A stretch of 37,868 bases of DNA from Prasinococcaceae sp. CCMP 1430 (GCA_013416795.1 RQSC01000019.1:122745-160612), one strand, 5' to 3'. Positions 21,228 to 31,034 are shown, counted from the stretch's first letter. Notes: generated by a model not told the origin, from the letters alone. Numbers and translations: made by a program.

Positions 21228-24063
21228 GTGAGGTGGGGATGGACGGCGCCAGAGCCGCGCGCGGCGGCGGCGCGCGGCGCGTCGCGGGCGCGCCCGCGCG
21301 GCACGGCGGCGAGCGCGGGTGCGGGTCAGGTCGGCGGCGGTGAGGAGGAGGACGAGGGGCGCGCCTCGCGCGGTGGGTCCGCCGAGGCGCTCGCGAGTCA
21401 GGAGGAGATAGAGGCGCCCTCCTCATCAGGGGAGGACAGGGCTCGCGACCTACAGCTGCTGCTGCGGCGCCACGCGGCGCGTCCGTATCCGTGCCGCGGC
21501 GAGTGCGGCCGCTCGCGCGCGGTGAAGCGGCTGCGCGACGCGCGTCACGCGGCCTCACGCGACGCGGCCGCGCGCCACGTGCTGATCGTCGGCGAGCCAG
21601 GGACGCTGAAGTCGGACGTCGCGCTTCTGATCCACGCCGGTGACAGCGTGCGGCACGATGCCGAGACGCTGCCGCGGCGACGCAGGCCCGCAGCCGCGCT
21701 CGACTGCGGACGCTTGCGTGCCTTCGAGTCCAAGGCCGCGTCGACCAGAGCGCAGGCAACGCCGCTGCAAACGAGCGCGGCTGCGTTCGCGGACACCGCT
21801 CGCCGCAAAGAGAAGCGTGCCGCGACTCTGATCGCCGATCTCATTGAGGCGCTGTCCTCCATAGACGGTGGCGGCACCCTCATCCTGCGCGATGTGCACG
21901 TGCTCCCCGCTGGCGCCGCGAGCGTGGTCGCGTCTGCGATGCGCGCACCCGCGGGTGCGCACGGCGTGAGGCTCATCCTTACCGCTTCCAAGCCGGTGCC
22001 CGAACTCATGCCGCCGAATGAGTCGGAGTCGGTGATCACCGTGCGCGTACCCCCGCTGCGTGTGCGCCGCGAGGACATCGAGGCCGAGGCGCTTTTCTTC
22101 CTGCGCACGGCGGCGGTCCGCGCGGATCAACCGTCCACCATGCCGCGCGGCATCACCGAGGCCGGCGTGCGCCAACTGCAGGCGCACGACTGGCCGGGGA
22201 ACGAGACCGAGCTCGAGGCCCTCATCGAGAGAGCCGCTGTGCAGCAGTTCGCAAGCGACGCCTTGCTGCTCAAACGCCAGGGCGCACGAGTGGCGGGCAA
22301 TTCGCCGCCCGCGACGCCACCAGGCCCGCCGCCGATGCTATCCGAGAGCGTGCTGTGGCCCGACCCGCGTGCATCCCGAGGGGAGAGCTTCCGCTTCGAT
22401 CTGCTGCGCGCCTACCCTCTGCTGCGCAAGGTCTTTCGCTCTGAGCTCTGGCCCGACGGATTCATGCGCTACGTGGTGGTGCCCGTCTTCGCGGTGTGGA
22501 ACCTCGGGCTGCTGTTCGGGCCACAGGCGCGCGACGACAACGTCTTCCTGACCGTATTTTGGGCGTGGTGGTGCGTGCATGCAATGGCCGCGTGACTTCA
22601 TGCGGTGCCAGGACGTGCGACCTGCGCGGCGCGTTTGCTCACGCTTGTGCGCGCGCCTCGCCCTCACCACTATTCGCTCCCCGTGCACTGGCGCAATTGC
22701 AGGTGGCCGGGCATTCTACTGGTATACCCTCTCGTTGGCAGGCTGTGGTGCAGCTTTTGTCCTTTCATGGCCTACGGCGAGCTGGTGCAGCGCTGGCGGC
22801 TGGCAACCGGCGCTAGGCTGCGCAGGTGGCCATCGGACGCGCTGGACCGGTACGGCGCGTGGTTCCTGTACGCGCTGTTTGCTGCCATCCTGGTATGGGA
22901 GGAGGTGTGGGCCCTGGAAGACCATGCTCGGCTGTCGAGCGCCCTGCTGCTGCTCATCACGGCGGGTGCAGTCGCTGGTAGCGCGATGTTCGAGAAAAGG
23001 GTGTGGTGCAGGTACCTCTGCCCCATAGGTGCGTGTGCGGGCGCTCGTGTCGCACTCTCTGCGCCGCCCTCCATGTCGCTAACGGCGATGCCTTGCAGGC
23101 GGTATGAACGGCCTCTTCGCCAAGCTGGCGGTCACCGAGGTGCGCGCGGAGCGCGGCATCTGCAGCGCCACGTGCACCACCTACGGCTGCTACAAGGGCT
23201 CGCCGCCCGTTCGGTCGCACAGTCCCTCGCTGGATGATGGTTTGGCCACGGACGGCTGCCCTCTGGGTGTGCACCCCGCCCAGCTCCTCGACAACCGCAA
23301 CTGTGTCGGCTGCGGCGTGTGCATCAAGGCCTGCCCCCACGGGAGCGTGACCGTCAACCTTCGCCCGCCTGGCATCGACCTGCTGACCACGCACGAGGCC
23401 ACGCCCGCCGAGGCCTCGCTGCTCTTTCTGTTGTTGGGCGCCGTGTTCGTGCACCGAGGGGTACCGGCCGCCGCCGAGGCGCTGCTGCAAGGGTCGCCTG
23501 CGGACGGCCTCCTCGGCGCGGCGCTGGGCAACTTCCACGTCACGGCGGCGGGTCTCGGAGAGGCGCTCGCGACGTGCGCGCAGGAGGCGAGCTCCACCTC
23601 GGCGGTGGGCGCTCACGCGCTCGCGACTGTGGCGCTCCTGGCGTACCCCGGCGCGCTCGCGCTGGGAGCGCACGCACTCGCCTGCGCGGTCCCGCGCGCG
23701 CCGGGCAGCGGCGGCACGTGGGCGCGGCCGCAATTCGTACGCGAGGCGTACGCCTACCTGCCCCTCACGTGGCTCGCGTCGCTCGCGCACTACCTCGACC
23801 TGGGAATGGGCGAGGCCGGCCAGGTGCTTCCGCGCGCGGCGCGCACCGTCGGACTGACCGGCCTCGCAGAGGGCGGCGCGCTGCCCGCGCTCGTCGCCGA
23901 CCCCGCCGTCATCTCCTTCTGCCAGGGCGCGAGCCTGGCCGCCGGCTCGCTCCTCAGCCTGGCGCTGCTGCGCGCGCTCGCGCGGCGGCCGTGGCCCGCG
24001 CTGTGGCCGCAGAGCGCGGCGGTCGCGCTCCTGACCGCGCAGCTCTGGGCGCTCATCGTGTAG
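21228..24063 (+). CDS. Degenerate sigma54-type AAA domain fused to a NapH-like [4Fe-4S] membrane protein
   Basis: Three exons: up to 22570, 22703-23028 and 23099-24063. Intron 1 (132 bases, phase 2) runs GTGCGTG to TTGCAG; intron 2 (70 bases, phase 1) runs GTGCGTG to TTGCAG. The N-terminal half follows the sigma54-activator AAA fold: GRSRAVKRL, Walker A GEPGTLKS, LDCGRL, GGTLILRDVHVL at the Walker B position, PLRVRREDIEAEA and HDWPGNETELEALIERA. The GAFTGA loop is absent and the Walker B acidic pair is altered. The second half is NapH/CcoG-like: membrane helices, WCSFCPF, WCRYLCPIGG, a further Cys cluster (CSATCTTYGC), then a ferredoxin motif CVGCGVCIKACP and several C-terminal helices. It probably transfers electrons at a membrane; partner and location are unknown. 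I recall the same domain order in cyanobacteria. No in-frame ATG is visible at the 5' end (21228 is a GTG), so a 5' exon is probably missing. The stop is TAG. Confidence 0.82.
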
Positions 24064-24634
24064 GCAGGCCCGCGCGCTCGCCGCGGGGGGGACAGGACGC
24101 GCCCCGCGTGCGCGTGCGCGTGCTCGCGCCTCGCCGCGTCCCCACGCGCACATAAGGAAGAGAGGCAGAGACAGAGAGACCGCGAGCGACAGAGAGAGGG
24201 CAGAGGCAGCTCGGGAGGAGTTCGAAATCCTAGCGGCACGCCCCCCCCTTAACCCTCCTCACCGCGCGCACGCTCCCGCGCGCAGTGTGCCGCGCGGCCC
24301 TTCGCGCGCGCCGCTGCCCCTTCGCGCGCGCAGCGCCGCGCCGAGGCTCCACGTCAAAACGCATGTGCGACGGAGCAGTGTTTCCAATTCACCTTATCCG
24401 TTTTTATTCACTCGGAAAACATTTGCACAGATCTATCAGAATTCGGCACATGGCGTAAATGACGGCGATGAAACATTATAGGTGCATGTGCGGCGCGCGC
24501 GCGCGCGCGCGCGTGCCGTGTGCGTGGGTGCGCAGTTGGCGCCACAGCGCCCAGCGCGGGCGCGCCCGGCGCGCGCGAGAACATGGCCACGCCCACGCCA
24601 ACACTGCGCGCGCGCCGCCGCGCCGTCCGCGCAG
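24064..24634. other. Intergenic region with purine-rich tract and one dispersed motif copy
   Basis: Between the sigma54/NapH-like gene and the VWA gene on the same strand. It contains a GAGA-rich tract (~24153-24222), GC dinucleotide runs (24495-24514), and the dispersed motif at 24352-24365 in reverse orientation. The first exon of the VWA gene may lie here: an ATG at 24583 is out of frame with the downstream domain, so I could not place the start. Confidence 0.5.
24352..24365 (-). repeat. Dispersed motif copy CATGCGTTTTGACG (reverse strand)
   Basis: CGTCAAAACGCATG on the + strand is the exact reverse complement of the 14-mer at 27330-27343, about 3 kb away. Confidence 0.75.
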
Positions 24635-26275
24635 GCGCTCGCGGCGTCGCTGAAGAAGGTGCCCCCGGCGCTGCTGCCGCAGCTCATGAAGTACGTGGGC
24701 GACGGCGGGATGGAGGAGCTGGACCCGGCGGCGGTCGGGCTCGCGCGGTGGCGGTCGGCGCTCTCGCGCGGCCACCTGCCCGACGTGAAGGCCGTCGAGT
24801 GGCCCGACGAGCCCTTCCTGTCGACGTGGACCGAGGCGCTGCTCGAGCTCAACATGGCCCACTTCTGCGCGCGCCACCCGGCGCTCACGGACACGCTGCT
24901 CAACAACATGCTGGAGATCCTGCGCGTGTACGAGGCGCAGCAGGCGGAGGCCGAGGACGGCGCGCCGCCGCCATCGGAGGGCGGCTCCTCGCCCGGCGCC
25001 GAGGCCGAGACCGGGAGCGCCGACGGCAAGGCCGCGCAGGAGATGGCCGAGCAGCTGCAGCAGGCGATGGCGGGCGCGACGGACGGCGAGGCGGGCGAGC
25101 AGGGGCAGGGTTCGGGGGAGGCGGGAGGCGGGACCAGCCTGGACGACATCGAGCTCTCGCTCGACGCGGAGCCAGGCGAGGGCAAGGGCACGCCCGCCGA
25201 CGACGCGCAGTCGGCGCAGGAGCGCGAGGCGATGAAGCGCGAGCTCGCAGAGAAGCTCATGGACGAGTTCAAGGAGCAGTGGGAGCCCGCGGCAGAGAAG
25301 ATGGAGGCGGCCGAGGAGGCGTTCGGCGAAGCCGACGTGCTTGAGCTCGGAGATTCCTCCGGCTTCGACCTGACGCAGGGCCTGTGGCAGCAGAGCGGCT
25401 GGAACGAGCTGCAGAAGCTCAGCAAGAAGCTCGAGGACCTCAAGGAGCTTCGCGACCTCGTGCGCACGCTCGGGCGCGGCTCGGGCATGGGGCCGCTCAA
25501 GCGCGCGCCCGCGCAGGTGGAGCGCGCGCACGCGCCGATGGGCGTGGTGCGGTCGGCGCTCGAGCCGCTGGAGACGCGCGGCCTCACGCGCACCGACGAC
25601 GTCAGCCGCATGCTGCCCGCCGAGGCGCAGCTGCTCGCTGACGGCGGGCGCGGCACGCGGCTGCTCTTCCACGCGCGGCGGCACGAGCGCATGCTGACGA
25701 GCTACGATATGTCGGGTTGGGCAGAGGAGCGCGCCAAGACGCTCTCGCGCACGGAGGTGCGCCCGAGCCAGGACAAGGGCCCGATCATCGCGTGCCTCGA
25801 CACCTCGGCCTCGATGCACGGCGGACGCGAGATCGTCGCCAAGGCGCTCGCGCTCGAGTGCATGCGGCAGGCGCACCGCGAGGACCGCGCGTGCTTCCTG
25901 TACGGGTTCAGCGGCCCGGGCGACGTGATGGAGCTCGAGCTCACCACCGATCGCGGCGGCCTCGAGCGCCTGCTGCAATTCCTCGCGAACTCGTTCCTCG
26001 GAGGCACGAACTTCGACGAGCCGCTGCGGCGGTCGATCGTGCGCCTCGGCGAGGAGGAGTGGCAGAACGCTGACATGCTGGTCGTATCGGACGGCGAGAT
26101 GCCGCCCGTGGACGAAGATCTCGCCGCCATGCTCGACATCCTGAAGGAGGACCAGGAGCTCAAGGTGCACTCGCTCATCGTGAGCGACTCGTCGACGGGA
26201 GCGCTGGAGGCGATCAGCACCGACACCCACACCTTCTCCGCGTGGGACAAGGTGGGCGGCGAGCGACCCTACTGA
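24635..26275 (+). CDS. ViaA/CoxE-like von Willebrand A domain protein (5' end unresolved)
   Basis: VWA protein of the ViaA/CoxE type, which in bacteria works with a MoxR-family AAA ATPase (RavA) as a metal-dependent adaptor. The visible domain is 546 residues. A helical N-terminal part (LMKYVGDGGMEEL, then WPDEPFLSTW) is followed by an acidic Gln/Glu/Gly-rich linker, a second helical part (WNELQKLSKKLEDLKELRDLVRTLGRG) and a C-terminal VWA domain. The VWA domain has an intact MIDAS: DTSASM at about 25800, the downstream Thr in GGTNFDEPL and the Asp in VSDGEMPP. The coding frame runs upstream to 24482 without an ATG. A plausible splice acceptor (CCGCGCAG) ends at 24634, so a first exon is probably upstream. 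The stop is TGA. No AAA partner gene is in this window. Organelle targeting is possible but cannot be judged without the N-terminus. Confidence 0.82.
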   Translation, partial: ALAASLKKVPPALLPQLMKYVGDGGMEELDPAAVGLARWRSALSRGHLPDVKAVEWPDEPFLSTWTEALLELNMAHFCARHPALTDTLLNNMLEILRVYEAQQAEAEDGAPPPSEGGSSPGAEAETGSADGKAAQEMAEQLQQAMAGATDGEAGEQGQGSGEAGGGTSLDDIELSLDAEPGEGKGTPADDAQSAQEREAMKRELAEKLMDEFKEQWEPAAEKMEAAEEAFGEADVLELGDSSGFDLTQGLWQQSGWNELQKLSKKLEDLKELRDLVRTLGRGSGMGPLKRAPAQVERAHAPMGVVRSALEPLETRGLTRTDDVSRMLPAEAQLLADGGRGTRLLFHARRHERMLTSYDMSGWAEERAKTLSRTEVRPSQDKGPIIACLDTSASMHGGREIVAKALALECMRQAHREDRACFLYGFSGPGDVMELELTTDRGGLERLLQFLANSFLGGTNFDEPLRRSIVRLGEEEWQNADMLVVSDGEMPPVDEDLAAMLDILKEDQELKVHSLIVSDSSTGALEAISTDTHTFSAWDKVGGERPY

Positions 26276-26718
26276 GGCGGCTCGGTTCGCGGCCGGGCGC
26301 CGCACTCCCCCCCACACACACACACGGAAACCGCGCGAGCCCCCGAGAGCCGAGCGCCCCCGAGCCCCACGCGCGGACGCGCGGCCGGGCCGCCCTGTTT
26401 GTACACAGCAAATTTGCCATCTTTACAGAGCGCGAGTCCAACCCCGGCCATCCCCAGGCCACCACGGGTGTGTCGTTGCGCAGCCTCTGCGCCGCGCGCG
26501 GACGGGGGCGTGGGGAAGGGGGGCGCGCACGCGCGCGCGCCTTGGGGAGTGCGGGGAGGCGCGCGGGGCGATGAGTGGGCGGTCGGGCGCGGTGCCGCGC
26601 GCACCGCCGTGCATTGCTTCGTCGCGCATTGCTCTTCCACAGCGGGCGCGGGCGCGCCTGCTGCGCAGCCCCAGAGCAGAGCCTTCGGGCGCGAGGCGGG
26701 GTACCCCCGCGCGCGGCG
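26276..26718. other. Convergent spacer, nothing recognised
   Basis: 443 bases between the 3' ends of the VWA gene (+) and the small minus-strand gene. It holds a short C/CA-rich run (~26305-26325) and otherwise GC-rich, unstructured sequence. Confidence 0.5.
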
Positions 26719-27060
26719 TCACCGCACAATCACGTCACCGTTGGCAATTGCCACAGGCTCGGTCGAGCTCACGCTCCGCGCACCCTCGCTGGCCGCGCAC
26801 GCCCGCAGGCCGCCGTCGGCGCTCTCCTCCAGGAACTCCTCGGCGGTGTCGCCGTCGGCGTCGACGCGAAGCAGCCTCATGAACCATCCGAGGCCCTGCA
26901 CGCCCGCCGGCGTGCGATAGCCCGGCGAGTTCAGCACCGGCGTCCGTTCCACCGCCACCGCCTTCTGCACGGCGAAGCCCCCACCCGCGCCGCCGCCGCC
27001 GCCCCCCTCGCCCTCGGGCGCCGGCTCGCCCGTGAACCACCGCTTGATCGCCCCGAACAT
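26719..27060 (-). CDS. Small hypothetical protein, 113 residues
   Basis: I do not recognise this protein. It is intronless. It starts MFGAIKRWFTGEP, then a Gly-rich spacer (~18-30), then a segment that looks like real protein rather than GC-driven noise: AVERTPVLNSPGYRTP, followed by VQGLGWFMRLLRVDADGDTA and an acidic helix (EEFLEES). The amino-acid mix is balanced compared with the Arg/Ala/Pro-rich shadow frames around it. There is no signal peptide and no clear membrane segment. It starts upstream of a ~100-base tandem duplication (27182-27380) that may overlap its promoter. It could also be one exon of a larger gene. Confidence 0.55.
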   Translation of the reverse strand: MFGAIKRWFTGEPAPEGEGGGGGGAGGGFAVQKAVAVERTPVLNSPGYRTPAGVQGLGWFMRLLRVDADGDTAEEFLEESADGGLRACAASEGARSVSSTEPVAIANGDVIVR

Positions 27061-27181
27061 CCTCCCCGCTCGGGCGGCGCCCCCCGCCCCGCTCCGCCTC
27101 CCTTACCGAGCGCGGGCGCTGCCGCCCGCGCCGCCCGCGCTGTGGCGCTGTGCCGATGGCGCGCGCGCCGCGCGCGCCACA

Positions 27182-27380
27182 CCCCTAACTCTCATCGGGG
27201 ACATTTGAGGTAGGGTTCATAATCCATTGCGTTTTTGACGGGGGTACTCTGCATCCGTTTTGATGGCGCGTGCTGCCAAGCCCCGAACTCTCGCCTGCGA
27301 GTAGATTTTTAGGGTAGGGTTCGTGATGACATGCGTTTTGACGGCCGTGATTGGCATGCGTTTTGATGGCGTGCGCTGCG
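27182..27380 (+). repeat. Diverged tandem duplication, unit about 100 bases
   Basis: Unit 1 starts at 27182 (CCCCTAACTCTC) and unit 2 at 27281 (CCCCGAACTCTC). In order, both contain a TAGGGTTC segment (27211 and 27315), a GCGTTTT(T)GACG segment (ending 27240 and 27343) and a CAT(C/G)CGTTTTGATGGCG segment (27252 and 27355). Offsets drift from 99 to 104, so there are small indels between the copies. Three copies of the dispersed motif fall inside. Confidence 0.75.
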
Positions 27381-30300
27381 GCAGGCGCGCTTGCGGAGCG
27401 CCGCCGCCGGCCGCGGCGCCACAGCTGGCGCGCGGCAGAGGGGCGCGTGGGGGGATCGGCGGCGGCGGTGGGGGGACGGGCGGCGCGACGTTCCTCACGC
27501 GGCGCGCGCCGGACGCGGGGCCGCGCACGTACCTCATCCGGAGGGGCGACACGCTCTACACGCTCGCGCGGAAGAACACGACCACCATCAAGGCACGCGC
27601 GCCATGCCGCTGCGCGCCCGCCTCGCGCGAGCCACCCCCCCGCACATCCCGCTCCCGCCCGCGACGGACAGCACCGTGCTCGCACCGCGGCTCGAGCCCC
27701 TCACTCGCCTCCCGCGCCCGCGCCGGAGCGCACTCGGGAAAACGGGGATGGAGAGAGATTGGGAAAATGTGCAAGGGGCGCATGCGGAGCTGCAGGCGAC
27801 GCCCTCGCGGGCGGCACGCCCGCGCCAGCGCCAGCGCCTGCCGCGACGGGGGCGGCGTGCTCCTGCGCCCACCCGCCCGTGCGCCCCCGCGCGCGCGCGC
27901 GCGCGCGCGCGTTGCCGCGTTTCAAACCGCACGAGAAGATTCTCAGCGCAGAGTCTCCTTCTTATTACATCAAAAGCCGCGCGAACGGTCACCCGGGAGG
28001 TTCGGGTTTGAATTCAAAATGGAGGTCAAATGTGTTTGTCTGGTTTGGGGTTTTATATCAGGGTATATTTTTGAGGGCGCTCGACGCGTTCGAACGATGC
28101 GCGCTGGCGCTCCTGTGGGGGCGACGGAGGCGCCGGGCGGCGCGTGCGCGCGCCGCCGCAGCAGCTGCAGCCGCTACATTCCGTTGCTCGCGGTCGCCGC
28201 GGTGCGCGCTCTGACGGCCCGCGCATCCGCCGCACTCTCCCGCGTGCGCGCGCGCGCGCTGCGCAGGCGATCTCGACGCTGAACGAAATCGCCAATGTGG
28301 ACCTCATCTACGCGGACTCGACCATCGACATGCCCGAGCCGGACCCGACGATCAAGCACGCGCGCAAGGCGGCGCGGCTGCCGCCGTGGCTGCGGTCGAT
28401 CGCGAGGCCCATCGCGCGGCCGCTGTCGACGCTGCGGCGGCAGGCAGAGGCGGCGGGCAGGTGCGCGGGCGGTGGCGGACAGGCGGTGCTCAACGGCGCC
28501 AAGGGCGCTGCGCAGAAGGTGCTCTCGATCATGCCTACCAATCAGCGCCGCGCAGCGCACACCCCCTCGGGCGCCTTCGATGTAGGGGACGCCATCGGCG
28601 AGGTGCTGCATGGTTGCGCCATGCAGCTCGCGAAGGCGCGCGTGGCACTCGTGGCACTAGTCGCCGCGTCACTCCGCGCCGCCGCTGATCCGCTCGAGCT
28701 GCTGAAGTCGGCGGGCGACGACGCGATGCGCGCGCTGCAGCAGCAGGTCTTTCAGGGCCCGGGCGATGTGCAGCGCCACCCCTGGGGTGCTGGGCGTGCA
28801 GGTCCGGGCGCGGCTGCGGGCGACGACGCGATATCAGATGCCGACGCGCGCCGTTTGCTCGAGACGCTGCTCTCGCCGGCCAGACCTGTCGATGGCGGCG
28901 ACAGCAGCGCCGCGCCGGTGTTTGCGACCGTCTTCGATGATGTGGGCCCCGCAGAGCCCGGTGAGAAGGCGTTCCGCGTGACGCGCACGGGCACCGTCAC
29001 GAGCGTATGGGCAACGGTTGCGCCGGCGAGCATCGAGGCGAGCGGGTTGCTGCCTCTGCCCAAGCAGCAGCGGCGGCGGCGATGGTTGCGCGGCCGCGGC
29101 GAGAAGCTGCCCTCTGCTGATGCGAGCGCCGTGGCGGAGCCCACCGGTGGCACCGACCCATCATCGACGGGGGCAGAGGAGATGGAGCAAATTGCTGGCG
29201 GCCCTAGAGCGCCGCAGCCGTCGAGCCAGCGGGACGCGAACGCGCGTAGTGGCAGGGGCCATAGTGGGACGCCGGCGCTGTCGCAGAGCCATGGCCACGG
29301 TCACCGCGCGCTCGTGTCTGCACGCACAGCTGGCGGCGTTCCTGCCGAGGTCGTGATTCCTGCTGGCAGGGTCAAGGAGCTTTTGGCCAAGTACGCGGAG
29401 TCCGTCAACGCCGCGACTCCGCATGCTGTCCGCGCGGCAGCTCTGTCGAAGTCGCGGGGCAGCAGCGCCGCCGTGGAGGCCAAGATCGTCATCAAGTCGG
29501 CGAGGAAAGGGCACGGTGGCTTCGTTCAATCTGCGAGCCTCTCCATCGTGCCGACGGCCGACCGCGCGAGCTCCGCCTACCGCAGCCGAACGAACGCCGA
29601 GGCTATCGTTGTGCAAGTGCGGAAAATCCTCAGCCGTGGCGGCGACGCCGTCGCTGTACCGGCGCTCACTGGCCCGCTGGATCCCATCGAGGCACTTGGA
29701 CGCTCGGAGATGTCGCTCGCTCTTCCCAGTGAACGTTTGTTGGCGCAGCCCCTCGCAGCTTCTATGCTCGTATCCTTGCTCGGCAGCGGCGCTGGCATCG
29801 GCCAGGTGCGCGGGAGCGGAAGCCTCGAGAGCCCTACCCGACTTCCATTGCAGCCGATGCACGTCCCGAGCGACGAAGGCCCAGCGCTCACGTCGCCGGT
29901 GTCGGCCGCGCTGGTGCCCGCGCTCGCGCCGCGGAGGATTCTCCACACAGCTCAGGCTAGCAGCGCGGGCGAACGCAGCGAGGAAGTGTCCGGCACGACG
30001 CCTTTCAGGCCTCTCGGTGCTGCGGCGCTGCTCGGAACGCCATCCGCGGCGGCGGCAGTCAGGCCTCGTGGAGTGGTCCGCATCTCCTCATTCCCGTCGC
30101 CAGCCGGCGCTTCGGCCACGGCTTCGCTGCTCGAGGCGGCCGGCGATGAGATGGGCCGGTCTGTGCTGGCTGCTCAGCCCATTCCTCGCACGTACTTCGG
30201 CATGCGCAAGCGGGTGTACGCCGACCCCAGCGATTTGGAGAATCTCGACCCCAACAAAGCCAGCTCCGCAGATGATGCGAAAAAGAGCCGCGGTATGCAG

Positions 30301-30612
30301 CCGCGCCGTGCGGCGGAAGCCCCGGTCGATGCATCCGCCGCGGCGGGGCCGGTGTATGTCAATAGTGCCGAGGCGGTCAGTGTCGTAAGCGGCTCGTGCG
30401 TCGCCGACAGCGAAGACGACAGCGAACTCGAGCACGACGCCGAGTCGCACTTGATGGGAGCGCCCGCCGAGCTGACGGCGCCGAAGACCGCTTCCAAGGC
30501 CGGCGCGGCGCTCGCCACGAAGAGCGGGAGGAGGAGCAAGAAGAAGCGCGGTCTCTTCGCACGCATATGCGTGTGCGGGAAGCCGTCTGCGGACGCCGAC
30601 AGCGATGACTGA
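27356..30612 (+). CDS. LysM-domain protein with long unknown C-terminal region; GC-AG intron splits the LysM
   Basis: Two exons: 27356-27592 and 28267-30612, phase 0. Exon 1 gives an Ala/Arg/Gly-rich leader and the first half of a LysM (YLIRRGDTLYTLARKN). Exon 2 supplies the second half (ISTLNEIANVDLIYADS). Joined, they form a full LysM of normal length, which binds GlcNAc-type glycans (peptidoglycan or chitin). The remaining ~765 residues are low-complexity, Ala/Ser-rich and unrecognised, ending in a basic stretch (SGRRSKKKRGLF), two Cys and an acidic tail. The start is uncertain: ATG at 27356 or in-frame ATGs at 27323/27326. The leader could be a plastid transit peptide, given that plants have plastid LysM proteins, but this is inference. 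The stop is TGA at 30610-30612. Confidence 0.72.
27593..28266 (+). other. GC-AG intron (674 bases) in the LysM gene
   Basis: The exon ends AAG and the intron begins GCACGC, a non-canonical GC donor; the acceptor is GCGCAG at 28261-28266. The two LysM halves match the family only if joined here. The intron is several times longer than the others in the window and holds a CG dinucleotide run (~27890-27912) and a less GC-rich stretch (~27940-28075). Confidence 0.65.
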
Positions 30613-31034
30613 ACGGTGGCAGCGGGCTACCGAGCAAATGCGAGAATCCCCAGTGACTACCAACAATCCCCCTTCCCCCACCCACCCCCCACCCACCCCC
30701 CACCCACCCTTCCCTGCCAATTTTGCGAACAAGAAAGTGAGCTGCGCGCGGGCCTGCGCACCGACACCCCCGCCCTCCACCCACCCTTCCCTGCCAATTT
30801 TGCGAACAAGAAAGTGAGCGCGCACTGCACGGTAAAATAACGAGTACATGTACGAACGCGAGCGTGCGAGGAAACCGCTTCGCGCGCTTGGCTTCTACAT
30901 CATCGTCCGCCTTGTATCCGGCACTCTTTGACCCTTCCACGGCTGCACATTGATCATTGCCTAGGTCGGTGGTCTCTTCGTTCGTAGATATTGGAGGGCT
31001 CTCTTCGCTGCGCCACGCCGTAGCGTGGGCATCC
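30613..31034. repeat. Convergent spacer with a 42-base perfect direct repeat (period 77)
   Basis: Copies at 30701-30742 and 30778-30819 are identical over 42 bases, from a CCCACC run through CCAATTTTGCGAAC to AAGTGAGC. They are preceded by a C/A-rich tract (30660-30710). The repeat lies between the 3' ends of the LysM gene (+) and the coiled-coil gene (-). No gene is seen in these 422 bases. Confidence 0.8.

Noticed and set aside
26430-26455. GAGTCCAACCCCGGCC as a tRNA T-arm/B-box
   Set aside because: No matching acceptor stem, D-arm or anticodon arm could be built around it.
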